Shown here one piece after another: positions 23,020 through 31,722 of a DNA stretch of 39,065 nt. The first letter of the stretch is position 1, and each line of letters opens with the position of its first letter. The DNA is from an uncultured Eubacteriales bacterium (GTDB lineage: Bacteria > Bacillota > Clostridia > Lachnospirales > Lachnospiraceae): the NCBI GenBank assembly GCA_900314845.1, contig OMWV01000032.1:1-39065 (forward strand). Direction: 5' to 3'. The notes beneath the pieces were generated by a model. It did no database searches. It was given only the letters and a program-made list of their open reading frames with translations, and was not told the DNA's origin. The translations under genes were made by a program, and so were the position numbers.

Positions 23020-23898
23020 TCAATTATCTTTGTAATATTGGATCAGATGTTCCTGGAACAATTGAATATCCGGATTCTTTATATTTCCTTTCTTTTGGAA
23101 GGCACACAGGATGCGGGGAGGTGTAGAGGAATCCAGAGGAATGACGCTGATATCACTGATATTGTTTGAGCTTACACTGAGCTGGGTGCTGAAGGATATC
23201 CCGCTTCCCTTTTTTATCAGTTGATCTTTTAGAAGATAGCTTGTTTCAGCGATGATCTTTGGAATAAAACCAGCTTTCTTGCAGCAGTCATCAAAATAGG
23301 AGCGGAATGTATATTCTTTGTTCAGCACGATAAAATTTTCACCGCGGGCTTCTGACAGGGCCAGTATTTTTCGTTTTGCAAAAGGATGATCTTTGTTAAC
23401 CAGGAGGACAGGTGTCGTTTTTGTGATCATCACGGATTCCCAGGATCGGTTTTTTATATCACTGAAATCGGCGAGAATCAAATCGAATCGGTTTAACTGG
23501 TCATTGTCATCTATTTGATCAGCATATACCATGGAATGCTGTATGGCTATGTCAGGATGGATCAGCATAAAACTGCTTATGGCATCATTCCAGATGGTCG
23601 GTGAGGCTACCCCTACATGGATCTTATGTTGGGAGGGTGTTTGATCCGTGGAAAAATCAGCTTTGATCTGATCAAGTTCAGAAAATATTGTACAGACATG
23701 GGTATATAATACTTTTCCGTTATCATTGAGCCGGATATTTCTCCCTACGCGGTCAAATAGCTTGACATTCAATTCCGACTCCAGCTTGGAGATTGTAGAA
23801 CTTAAAGCTGGCGGTGAAATATGGATCTGTTTTGCAGTATTCAAGAGGTGTTCATTTTCGGCAAGCAGCTTGAAATAGTAGAGATGAAGTAATTGCAA
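23020..23898 (-). CDS. LysR family transcriptional regulator
   Basis: A 292-residue LysR-type regulator. The N-terminal winged helix-turn-helix is at residues about 3-60 (AKQIHISPPALSSTISKLESEL is split around the recognition helix) and the LysR substrate-binding domain fills residues 90-290. It is divergent from the second permease (24237) and convergent with the first, and it sits in the middle of the 2-hydroxy acid locus. The likely targets are the promoters carrying the shared T-N11-A box at 21200-21216 and 24163-24179. The co-inducer would be the hydroxy acid or a CoA-pathway intermediate; this is inference. Confidence 0.88.
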   Translation of the reverse strand: MQLLHLYYFKLLAENEHLLNTAKQIHISPPALSSTISKLESELNVKLFDRVGRNIRLNDNGKVLYTHVCTIFSELDQIKADFSTDQTPSQHKIHVGVASPTIWNDAISSFMLIHPDIAIQHSMVYADQIDDNDQLNRFDLILADFSDIKNRSWESVMITKTTPVLLVNKDHPFAKRKILALSEARGENFIVLNKEYTFRSYFDDCCKKAGFIPKIIAETSYLLKDQLIKKGSGISFSTQLSVSSNNISDISVIPLDSSTPPRILCAFQKKGNIKNPDIQLFQEHLIQYYKDN

Positions 23899-24236
23899 AA
23901 TTTTTCCAACCTCCTTTTCAAAATTGTTTGAATTATAACATTTTCGAGCCTGATTATCAATTGAAACAGGGGAGTCAGGAAACGGATATTGCTAATATTT
24001 TGCTTAATAATTATTATCTCTGAAGTTAAATAGTGATAAAAAGAAGAATATAATATGCAATTTTAATTAAAAATTTGTTAGATTTTGCTATATTATTAAC
24101 AATATGATTAATAACCGTTATATTTTTTCAAAATGTTAACCATTTACTTAACAGTTGACTTTTATTTATGAAATAGACGCTATAGGTATATTGCGTTAAT
24201 GTTTAATCAAAATATTTTGCTTTTGGAGGAAATGTT
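23899..24236. promoter_or_regulatory. Divergent intergenic region between LysR gene and second permease
   Basis: About 340 very AT-rich bases with no gene. It contains a dyad ATTTT-TTC-AAAAT at 24122-24134 and the shared LysR-type box at 24163-24179. A TTTTGGAGGAAA ribosome binding site ends the region. Several AT-rich -10-like sequences exist and none stands out. Confidence 0.45.
24163..24179 (+). promoter_or_regulatory. Candidate LysR-type box, second permease and had operon promoter
   Basis: The sequence TATTTATGAAATAGACG is identical over 17 bases to the minus strand at 21200-21216. It lies 57 bases upstream of the permease ATG, at nearly the same distance as the other copy from its own start codon (60 bases). 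The matching position strengthens the case for a functional site. Confidence 0.6.
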
Positions 24237-25526
24237 ATGAGTGGTTCAACGATTGCATTGATCATTCTTGCAATCACAATCGTTTTATTTGCTACTGGAA
24301 AGATTCCCTTGTCTGTGACGGCAGTTGGAGCAGCCCTGGCGATGGGTGTGTTTGGAATCATTCCTTTCGAAACTGTTTTTGCCGGATTTTCCAATGATGT
24401 CACAATGATGGTCATAGGTTCTATGGTCCTGGGTGAAGCACTTTTCGAGACAGGTGTTGCCCAGAAGATCGGCTCTACCATCATAAAGATGGTTGGAACC
24501 AGAGAGAAACTGTTTGTGGTAACAGTCGTGATCGTTACTGCTGTTTTATCAGCATTTCTCAGCAACACAGCCGTAGTTGCCATCATGCTTCCGATGATCG
24601 CTGCCACAGCGGCTTCATCGAGAGGCGCCATTACTAAGAAAAACACTTATATGGCCGTTGGCTTTGCAGCCAATATTGGAGGCGGTATGACCCTTGTTGG
24701 ATCAACTCCCAATGTTGTTGGTCAGGGCCTCTTAAACGATGCCGGTCTTCAGTCTATGAGTTTCTTTGATCTGACTCTAGGCAGTCTTCCCAGATTTATC
24801 TTCATGATCATCTTTTACGCAACGGTTGGCTGCGCTATACAGAATAAAGTTTTCAAGTTTGATGAGATCGTTGACGAGCAGGCGGCAGTTGTTGATCAGG
24901 GACTTGAGGCGGATGAAATCGGAAGCCATAAACGCAAGAGCAAGATGATCATATCTTCTGTCATCTTGGTTCTGACGGTCATAGGCTTTATCACCGGTGT
25001 CTGGACAGTCGGCGCTGTAGCCATGATCGCGGCTCTTGCCTGTGTCCTTACCGGATGCATTACGATAAAGCAGGTATTTCAGAGGCTTGATTGGACGACT
25101 GTATGGGTTTTGGCCGGATCTCTTGGTTTTGCCGCCGGCATATCAAAGAGCGGGGCAGGTCAGCTCATTGCGGACAAGGTTATCGGCCTGATGGGCAATG
25201 ATATCACCATGATGAAGCTTTTGATCGTATTTTCCATCCTGTCTGTCATCTTGGGCAATCTCATGTCCTCGACAGCAACGATGGCCCTCCTGGGACCGAT
25301 CGTCATTTCCATGTGCTCTTCTCTGGGCTTTGAGGCAAAGCCTGTGATCATGGCTATCATATGGAGCCTGAATCTTGCCTTCATGAATCCTGCTGCCACA
25401 CCGCCGGTAACCATGACCCTGCAGGCCGGCTACCGCTTCCTGGATTACACAAAAATTGGCTGTATCCTGACGGTTGGCTGTCTGATTCTGACGATTGTAA
25501 TGTATCCCATCGTTTTCCATTTTTAA
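24237..25526 (+). CDS. SLC13-type anion permease 2
   Basis: A 429-residue membrane protein with about 11 hydrophobic helices of the same superfamily as the permease at 21612 but only moderately similar to it. The first carboxylate-site motif is SNTAVVAIMLP near residue 117; the second reads SSTATMALLG near residue 345 in place of SNT. It starts with a strong TTTTGGAGG site and is followed by the CoA-transferase gene after 59 bases, with no terminator seen between, so it probably leads the dehydratase operon. A role in bringing in the 2-hydroxy acid is inferred from that linkage. Confidence 0.85.
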   Translation: MSGSTIALIILAITIVLFATGKIPLSVTAVGAALAMGVFGIIPFETVFAGFSNDVTMMVIGSMVLGEALFETGVAQKIGSTIIKMVGTREKLFVVTVVIVTAVLSAFLSNTAVVAIMLPMIAATAASSRGAITKKNTYMAVGFAANIGGGMTLVGSTPNVVGQGLLNDAGLQSMSFFDLTLGSLPRFIFMIIFYATVGCAIQNKVFKFDEIVDEQAAVVDQGLEADEIGSHKRKSKMIISSVILVLTVIGFITGVWTVGAVAMIAALACVLTGCITIKQVFQRLDWTTVWVLAGSLGFAAGISKSGAGQLIADKVIGLMGNDITMMKLLIVFSILSVILGNLMSSTATMALLGPIVISMCSSLGFEAKPVIMAIIWSLNLAFMNPAATPPVTMTLQAGYRFLDYTKIGCILTVGCLILTIVMYPIVFHF

Positions 25527-25585
25527 TTTAGTAATGATAAAGCTTACATAGATAAAACATTTTTCATTTTCAGAAAGGAGAAAAA

Positions 25586-26773
25586 ATGAATAAACAGGCT
25601 TTAGACGGAATAAAGGTATTAGAGGTCGGCAATATTATTGCAGGACCCTGGGCAAGTACACTTCTTGGTGATTTCGGCGCGGATATCATAAAAGTTGAAC
25701 CTCCCAAGAAGGGTGACTTGATGCGAGGCATGGGAAGAATAAAGGATCTCTGGTATTGCGTTGAGGGAAGAAATAAAAAGTGCGTGACTCTTAATCTTAA
25801 GTCTGAAAAGGGCAAGGAGATTCTGACTGAGCTGATCAAGAAGGCAGATATCATGTTCCAGAACTTCCGCCCCGGTGTATTTGCTCGCATGGGATTTACC
25901 TGGGAGAAGATCCACGAGCTCAATCCCCGTCTTATCTATGTTACGTCATCCGGATACGGACAGACAGGCCCCAAGGCTCATAAGCCCGGCTTCGACAGAA
26001 TGGGTCTGGCAGAGGGCGGTTTCCTTGAGATATCCGGTGAGGCTGGAAGAGTTCCTATTAAACCGGGAATCTCCGTCGCAGACTTTTACACAGCTATGTT
26101 TGCCTGCATTGGTGCGCTGATCGCTCTTCATCACAGAGAAGAGACCGGCCAAGGACAGATGATAGATGCCTGCCTGACAGAGTCCATGGTAAGACTGCAG
26201 GAATCTATTATTGCGGAGTACAGCTATGACGGAACGATCCGTACAAGAATAGGAAATGCTACGACGGTTACTATGCCGGCAGGTCATTTCCTGACAAAGG
26301 ATGGAAAGTATTTCTGTATCTCAGTTACAGGCGATAAGCTGTTCAATACATGGGCAAAGAAAATCGGCCGTGAGGATCTCATTGAGGATCCCCGCTATTG
26401 CACGCAGGCTCAGAGATCTATCGCTGAGAACCGCGACGCTATCAATGATATCTGTGCTAAATGGGCTGCTTCTCATACTATTGATGAGTGTATTGAGGCT
26501 ATGGGAGATGATATCCCCTGTGCAAAGGTATTTAATGTCGTAGATATTCTGAACGATGAGCAGTATAAATTCCGCAATATGATCCTTGATGTGCCTACAG
26601 AGAAGTTCGGCACGATAAAGATGCAGGGTGTTGTTCCCAAGCTTTCTGAGACTCCCGGCGAGGTAAAATTTGCAGGCAAACCTCTTGGCTGGTTTAATGA
26701 GCAGATCTATTCAGATGTACTTGGCATGTCTGAGGAAGAGATAAAAGAACTGAAAGAGCAGGGGGTTATCTGA
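25586..26773 (+). CDS. hadA: CoA-transferase family III (HadA/FldA-type)
   Basis: A 395-residue class III CoA-transferase (CaiB/BaiF family). The fold signature DFGADIIKVEPP is at residues 29-40 and the catalytic aspartate is most likely D166 in GISVADFYTA, matching Asp169 of formyl-CoA transferase. In the hadAIBC and fldAIBC operons this enzyme moves CoA from the product acyl- or enoyl-CoA to the incoming 2-hydroxy acid. The gene order here (transferase, activator, two dehydratase subunits) is the same. AGAAAGGAG precedes the ATG. It overlaps the next start by one base (TGATG). The symbol reflects order and family; the acid handled may differ from 2-hydroxyisocaproate. Confidence 0.85.
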   Translation: MNKQALDGIKVLEVGNIIAGPWASTLLGDFGADIIKVEPPKKGDLMRGMGRIKDLWYCVEGRNKKCVTLNLKSEKGKEILTELIKKADIMFQNFRPGVFARMGFTWEKIHELNPRLIYVTSSGYGQTGPKAHKPGFDRMGLAEGGFLEISGEAGRVPIKPGISVADFYTAMFACIGALIALHHREETGQGQMIDACLTESMVRLQESIIAEYSYDGTIRTRIGNATTVTMPAGHFLTKDGKYFCISVTGDKLFNTWAKKIGREDLIEDPRYCTQAQRSIAENRDAINDICAKWAASHTIDECIEAMGDDIPCAKVFNVVDILNDEQYKFRNMILDVPTEKFGTIKMQGVVPKLSETPGEVKFAGKPLGWFNEQIYSDVLGMSEEEIKELKEQGVI

Positions 26774-27558
26774 TGAAATATGCTCTGGGAATTGATATCG
26801 GGTCTACTGCGACAAAGGCAGTGATCATGACTTCGGAAGGCAAAATTGCAGCCAGTGCGGTAGTTTCGATAGGAACCGGCACAGCCGGCCCCAAAAAGGC
26901 TTTGATGGAAGTCCTTGATAAGGCTGGGCTTGACAGGGACCAGATTACATGGACGACTGCAACAGGTTATGGACGATTTTCCCTGGAAGGAGCCGATGAT
27001 CAGAAAAGCGAGTTGAGCTGTCACGCCAAAGGCGTTTCCTATCTCATGCCCGGTACGCACACGATCATAGATATCGGCGGCCAGGATATCAAGGTCATGA
27101 GCATCAATGACAGGGGCGGATTGGTGAATTTTGTCATGAATGACAAATGTGCCGCAGGCACGGGCAGGTTTCTGGATACAATGGCCAGGGTATTGAACGT
27201 AGAAGTAACAGACCTCAGCGATCTGTCAGAAAAAGCGGATGAGGTTGCCGAGATCAGCAGTACATGTACGGTTTTTGCTGAATCGGAAGTGATCTCCAAG
27301 CTTTCGACAAACATAAAGATAGAAAATATCGTTGCGGGGATTCATCAGTCTGTAGCAAAAAGAGTAACATCACTTTTAAAGCGGTGCGGAATAAAAGAAA
27401 CCATAGCGATGAGCGGCGGCGTGGCGCTGAATAAGGGACTTGTTAAAGCATTGGAGAACGAGGCTGGGTGTAAGATACATGTTCACGAAGAGTGCCAGCT
27501 TGCTGGGGCTCTGGGAGCTGCTTTGTATGCTATGGAAAATACAAAAAAAGCATCATGA
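26773..27558 (+). CDS. hadI: 2-hydroxyacyl-CoA dehydratase activator ATPase
   Basis: A 261-residue member of the BcrAD/BadFG ASKHA ATPase family, length typical of HgdC/HadI/FldI. The phosphate-binding GIDIGSTATKA lies at residues 6-16 and a second ATP motif DIGGQDIK at 100-107. Cys126 (NDKCAAGTG) and Cys165 (STCTVFAESE) are the two residues that in the homodimer share one [4Fe-4S] cluster. It uses ATP to inject a single electron into the dehydratase, a step sensitive to oxygen. The donor is a reduced ferredoxin or flavodoxin not encoded nearby. Confidence 0.93.
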   Translation: MKYALGIDIGSTATKAVIMTSEGKIAASAVVSIGTGTAGPKKALMEVLDKAGLDRDQITWTTATGYGRFSLEGADDQKSELSCHAKGVSYLMPGTHTIIDIGGQDIKVMSINDRGGLVNFVMNDKCAAGTGRFLDTMARVLNVEVTDLSDLSEKADEVAEISSTCTVFAESEVISKLSTNIKIENIVAGIHQSVAKRVTSLLKRCGIKETIAMSGGVALNKGLVKALENEAGCKIHVHEECQLAGALGAALYAMENTKKAS

Positions 27559-27581
27559 TCATACGAAAGGAATGAGTCAAT

Positions 27582-28853
27582 ATGGGTGAAACAACAGAAG
27601 TTAAGAAAAAAAAGCGTCCTTTGCCTAAGTCACGTGTCATGCTGAACGCGCTGGTAGATTCTATTTATCAGGACGCATATGAGGCAGAAAGAAAGGGAGA
27701 GCCTGTCGGCTGGTCCACTTCTATCTTCCCCCAGGAGATATGCACAACATTTGGGGTTCCTGTTCTCTTCCCGGAGAACAATGCTGCCGGAGTAGCTGCA
27801 AGACATGATTCCGGAAGATTTATCCAGACCAGTGAGGGTGAGCTGGGTTATTCCAACGATATCTGTTCCTATGCAAGGCTCAGTATCGGCATGGCTCACG
27901 ATATCGCGACTGATCCGAATTATGAGCCGCCTGCTCAGAGGATGCCCAGGCCGACGTTTCTTCTGTGCGCGACAAACAGCTGTTTTCAGCTTCTTAAGTG
28001 GTATGAATGTCTGTCCCGTGATCTGAACATCCCTATTTTCATGCAGGACTGCCTTTTCAACTGCTTTGAGGATGCTCCTGCTGACCACAGAAATAAGTAC
28101 GGCAAGAGCCAGATCCTTCACAATATCAAGCGCATGGAAGAGCTGTTCGGCAAGAAGTTTGACTGGGATAAGTTTGAGGAGATCCAGAAGATCTCAAATC
28201 TGAATTCCAGGCTCTATGACGAATGTGTTTTAATGAATGATAAGACTCCCTCTCCTTTAAACGGTTTTGATCTCTTTAATTATATGGCACCTATGGTTAT
28301 CGCCAGAGGAAGAAAAGAGACTACGGAAGTTTTGCTGCAGCTAAAGAGAGAGATTCAGGAGCACATCGATAACAATACATCGACATTTGGCAGCACAAAA
28401 GAAGAGTACCGTGTTGACTGGGAGGGTATTGCCTGCTGGCCGAATCTTGGCTATAACCTGAAGACAATGAAAAAGTATGGGATAAACTGTGTTACAAACG
28501 GTTATGTTGGAGCATGGTCTCTTCATTATAATCCCGGCGATCTTGAACAGATGGCATCCCAGTATATGCTGTCCTCTACTAATGTTTTGAGCACAAATTC
28601 CATGATGGGCAAGAGAGCAGATGTAGCAAACCATTTTGGATGCGACGGCATGCTCTGTCATATCAACAGAAGCTGCAAGTACATGACATATCATATGTTT
28701 GTCGGCAGACAGATCGTTGAGGATAAATGTAATATTCCTGTAGTAACATTTGATGGTGATCAGGCGGATCCTACGATATTTAATGAAGCTCAGTTTGAGA
28801 CAAGAGTGCAGGGCCTTGTTGACATCATGAAGCAGAACAAGGAGGACAAATAG
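27582..28853 (+). CDS. hadB: 2-hydroxyacyl-CoA dehydratase subunit B-type
   Basis: A 423-residue dehydratase subunit of the HgdB family. Conserved GWSTSIFPQE lies at residues 43-52, and cysteines C95, C129 and C365 (in HINRSCKYM) are the expected ligands of its [4Fe-4S] cluster. DGDQADP near 385-395 is the usual C-terminal motif. With the next gene it forms the heterodimer that removes water from (R)-2-hydroxyacyl-CoA through ketyl radicals to give a 2-enoyl-CoA. It resembles HadB/FldB and the large subunit of lactoyl-CoA dehydratase. The start follows CGAAAGGAA by about 10 bases. Confidence 0.93.
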   Translation: MGETTEVKKKKRPLPKSRVMLNALVDSIYQDAYEAERKGEPVGWSTSIFPQEICTTFGVPVLFPENNAAGVAARHDSGRFIQTSEGELGYSNDICSYARLSIGMAHDIATDPNYEPPAQRMPRPTFLLCATNSCFQLLKWYECLSRDLNIPIFMQDCLFNCFEDAPADHRNKYGKSQILHNIKRMEELFGKKFDWDKFEEIQKISNLNSRLYDECVLMNDKTPSPLNGFDLFNYMAPMVIARGRKETTEVLLQLKREIQEHIDNNTSTFGSTKEEYRVDWEGIACWPNLGYNLKTMKKYGINCVTNGYVGAWSLHYNPGDLEQMASQYMLSSTNVLSTNSMMGKRADVANHFGCDGMLCHINRSCKYMTYHMFVGRQIVEDKCNIPVVTFDGDQADPTIFNEAQFETRVQGLVDIMKQNKEDK

Positions 28854-28855
28854 AA

Positions 28856-29974
28856 ATGGCAGACGTTAAGGCTTTATTGGCAGAATTCGACGAGATCAGC
28901 AAAAATCCCAGAAAAATGCTGGATTCCTATCTGGCAGCGGGAGAGAAGGTCATCGGCAGCTTTTACTACACTCCTCAGCCTCTGATCACAGCTCTTGGCA
29001 TGATTCCCATGGGCCTTTGGGGCGGTCAGGTTAATCCCCAGGTAGCCGGCAAATATGCCCCTATTTTCACCTGCTCTATTCTGAGATCGTCACTGGAATT
29101 TGGTATGACAGGTGCCTATGAGGGCTTAAGTGCAGTACTCATGCCTATCCTCTGCGATACATTCCGCGGCACATGCGCAGCATGGAGGGCAGGCGTCAAT
29201 ATCAAGCTGATTCCTTTCGTACATCCTCAGAACAGGAAAGACCCCGGCGCTCTTGACTATTTGATCGAAGAGTATAAATATGTAAAGACTGAGCTGGAAA
29301 ATGTTGCCGGCAAAACATGCACGGATGCGGATATTCATGCTGCGATCGATCTTCATAATAAAAAGAACAAAGTCATTCGAGATTTCTGTGCAGCGGCAAA
29401 TCATCATCTGGATCTCATCACTGCAGTCACAAGACATCATGTGATGAAGGCTCTTACATTCATGAAGCCGGAGGATATCATCGAGAAACTGAGTCAGCTG
29501 ACAGCAGCTCTCAATGAACTGCCCGATTACGAATGGACAGGCAAGAAGGTCATACTTACCGGAATTACGGCTGAACCCGATGACATGCTGGCTGGATTTA
29601 CCGCAAACAATATCGCAGTTGTCGGCGATGACCTGATGCAGGAGTCCAGACTCTACCGCACAGATTATCCCGCAGCTAATTCCGCTATGGAAAGCCTTGC
29701 TCTTCAGTGGCTGAATATCAAGGGCTGTTCCATGGCTCATGACGACAACAGCAGGGCTAGAGGTGAACATCTGGTATCCATGGTTGAAGAAAACGGTGCT
29801 GACGCTGTTGTTCTATGCATGATGCGTTTCTGCGATACAGAAGAATACGATCAGCCTTATATCATCAAGATGGTGCAGGATGCCGGATACATGGCATTCT
29901 CCATCGATATCGATCAGAGCACATCAGACAGCGGCCAGGCTTTGACAAAGATCCAGGCTTTTGCTGAGAATTAA
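28856..29974 (+). CDS. hadC: 2-hydroxyacyl-CoA dehydratase subunit C-type
   Basis: A 372-residue partner subunit of the HgdB-like superfamily. It has the LGMIPMGLWGGQ segment near residues 47-58, cysteines in FTCSILRS and LCDTFRGTC, and a C-terminal VVLCMMRFCDTEEYD segment; these provide the second [4Fe-4S] cluster of the heterodimer. It starts two bases after the hadB-type stop with an AAGGAGGA site inside the end of that gene. A hairpin terminator follows at 30024. It completes the dehydratase. Confidence 0.93.
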   Translation: MADVKALLAEFDEISKNPRKMLDSYLAAGEKVIGSFYYTPQPLITALGMIPMGLWGGQVNPQVAGKYAPIFTCSILRSSLEFGMTGAYEGLSAVLMPILCDTFRGTCAAWRAGVNIKLIPFVHPQNRKDPGALDYLIEEYKYVKTELENVAGKTCTDADIHAAIDLHNKKNKVIRDFCAAANHHLDLITAVTRHHVMKALTFMKPEDIIEKLSQLTAALNELPDYEWTGKKVILTGITAEPDDMLAGFTANNIAVVGDDLMQESRLYRTDYPAANSAMESLALQWLNIKGCSMAHDDNSRARGEHLVSMVEENGADAVVLCMMRFCDTEEYDQPYIIKMVQDAGYMAFSIDIDQSTSDSGQALTKIQAFAEN

Positions 29975-30023
29975 TATTTTTGCTGTAGAAGGTTTGATCT
30001 ATAAAATAAGTTTCCTGATTTTT

Positions 30024-30055
30024 AGCCCAGTTCATTTCGGACTGGGCTATTCTTA
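30024..30055 (+). terminator. Terminator after the had operon
   Basis: AGCCCAGT (30024-30031) pairs with ACTGGGCT (30041-30048) over a 9-base loop, followed by a short ATTCTTA tail. Confidence 0.65.
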
Positions 30056-30078
30056 TGGGCATCATTATATGGTAAAAT
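30050..30078 (+). promoter_or_regulatory. Weak candidate promoter of the DUF1846 gene
   Basis: TTCTTA (30050-30055), a 17-base spacer and an extended -10, TGG-TAAAAT (box 30073-30078). It lies 54 bases before the start codon at 30132. Confidence 0.35.
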
Positions 30079-30131
30079 ATCTGTAAATGTTTTACAAATA
30101 TACCGATGCAGATGAGCCAGAAGGATGAAAG

Positions 30132-31616
30132 ATGAAAACAGGATTTGACAATGACAAGTATCTAAAGACACAGGCAGAACATATCCGGGAGAGGATCAGC
30201 CAGTTTGGCGGCAAGCTGTATCTGGAGTTCGGGGGCAAGCTTTTTGACGATTATCACGCGTCCCGGGTGCTTCCGGGCTTGTTGCCGGATTCCAAGATCA
30301 CCATGCTGAGGGAGCTGAAGAATCAGGCTGAGATCATTATCGTGATCAATTCAGCGGATATTGAGAAGAATAAGGTGCGCGGGGATCTGGGGATCACCTA
30401 TGATATGGACGTGCTCAGGCTGGCTGATGCCTTCACAGGCTTCGGTCTTATGGTGGGAGGAGTCGTCCTGACAAGATATGACGGCCAGCCATCAGCTGCC
30501 GCCTATGAGAAGAAGCTGAAAAGCCTGGGGATGAAGGTCTACCGGCATTATCCTATAGAGGGCTATCCCTCCAATGTTCCCCTGATCGTCAGCGACGAGG
30601 GCTTCGGCAGGAATGATTTTATAGAGACATCCCGGCCTCTTGTCGTTGTCACAGCTCCGGGACCGGGCAGCGGAAAGATGGCTGTCTGCCTGTCACAGCT
30701 TTACCATGAAAACAGGAGAGGAGTCAGGGCAGGCTATGCCAAGTTCGAGACATTTCCCGTATGGAACCTGCCCCTCAAGCATCCGGTCAATCTGGCCTAT
30801 GAAGCCGCGACGGCGGATCTGGATGACATAAATATGATCGATCCCTTCCACCTGGAAGCCTATGGGAAGACAAGCGTCAATTACAACAGGGACATAGAAG
30901 TATTTCCCGTGCTAAATGCCATGTTTGAGAAGATCCAGGGGGTATCCCCCTATCAGTCCCCCACAGATATGGGAGTCAACATGGTGGGCCTTTGCATCAG
31001 CGACGATCAGGTCTGCTGCGAGGCGGCAAGGCAGGAGATCATCAGGCGCTATTACCAGGCACTTTGCGATAAGCGGCGGGGAAATGCCGGGGATGGCCCG
31101 GCCCGCAAGATAGAACTGATCATGGAAGGAGCGGGGATCTCCGCGGCCGACAGGCCCTGCGTGCAGGCGGCAAATCTCAAGGAAGAAGAGACCGGGTCGC
31201 CGGCAGCGGCCATGCAGATGGCTGACGGGACGATCCTGACAGGCAGGACATCGAGCCTTCTGGGAGCGTCTTCTGCCCTACTTTTAAATGTGCTCAAATA
31301 TCTGGCGGGGATAGAGCCGGATGTCCAGCTGCTCTCGCCGGCGGTCATAGACCCCATCATGGATATGAAGATCAAGCATCTGGGCAGCGACGAGAGTTCC
31401 CTTTTGCACTTAAATGAGATCCTGATCGCTCTTTCCATAGCCGGCGTGACGGATAAAAACGCGGCGGCAGCCATGGAAAAGCTTGATGATCTGAAAGGCC
31501 TTGAGGCCCACAGCTCTGTTATCCTCTCCCAGATAGACGAGGGCGTCTTTAAGGAGCTGGGTGTAAACATCACCTGTGAGCCAAAATATGAGAGGCAGAA
31601 TCTCTACCACCGCTAA
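30132..31616 (+). CDS. DUF1846 family protein
   Basis: A 494-residue soluble protein of the conserved DUF1846 family, found widely in Firmicutes, with usual length. It carries a P-loop-like PGPGSGKMAVCLSQ segment near residue 176 that could bind nucleotide, and acidic or histidine-rich segments such as DPFHLEAYG near residue 237. No enzymatic role is firmly known to me. It is the first gene after the dehydratase operon, separated from it by a terminator, so a link to that pathway is not implied. ATG 30132 follows AGAAGGATGAAAG. Confidence 0.85.
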   Translation: MKTGFDNDKYLKTQAEHIRERISQFGGKLYLEFGGKLFDDYHASRVLPGLLPDSKITMLRELKNQAEIIIVINSADIEKNKVRGDLGITYDMDVLRLADAFTGFGLMVGGVVLTRYDGQPSAAAYEKKLKSLGMKVYRHYPIEGYPSNVPLIVSDEGFGRNDFIETSRPLVVVTAPGPGSGKMAVCLSQLYHENRRGVRAGYAKFETFPVWNLPLKHPVNLAYEAATADLDDINMIDPFHLEAYGKTSVNYNRDIEVFPVLNAMFEKIQGVSPYQSPTDMGVNMVGLCISDDQVCCEAARQEIIRRYYQALCDKRRGNAGDGPARKIELIMEGAGISAADRPCVQAANLKEEETGSPAAAMQMADGTILTGRTSSLLGASSALLLNVLKYLAGIEPDVQLLSPAVIDPIMDMKIKHLGSDESSLLHLNEILIALSIAGVTDKNAAAAMEKLDDLKGLEAHSSVILSQIDEGVFKELGVNITCEPKYERQNLYHR

Positions 31617-31642
31617 GAGGCTTTGTCAGGGGCTTTAAAGGC

Positions 31643-31670
31643 TTGCAATTCCTGCCGGAACCTGTATAAT
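31643..31670 (+). promoter_or_regulatory. Promoter of the ABC-F gene
   Basis: TTGCAA at 31643-31648, a 16-base spacer and TATAAT at 31665-31670. The -10 is perfect and preceded by TG without the usual intervening base. It lies 53 bases before the start codon. Confidence 0.65.
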
Positions 31671-31722
31671 TGGACAATAAGTGACAAAAAACCGTTAGAT
31701 ATTTCAGAAAGGTGCAGATGGA

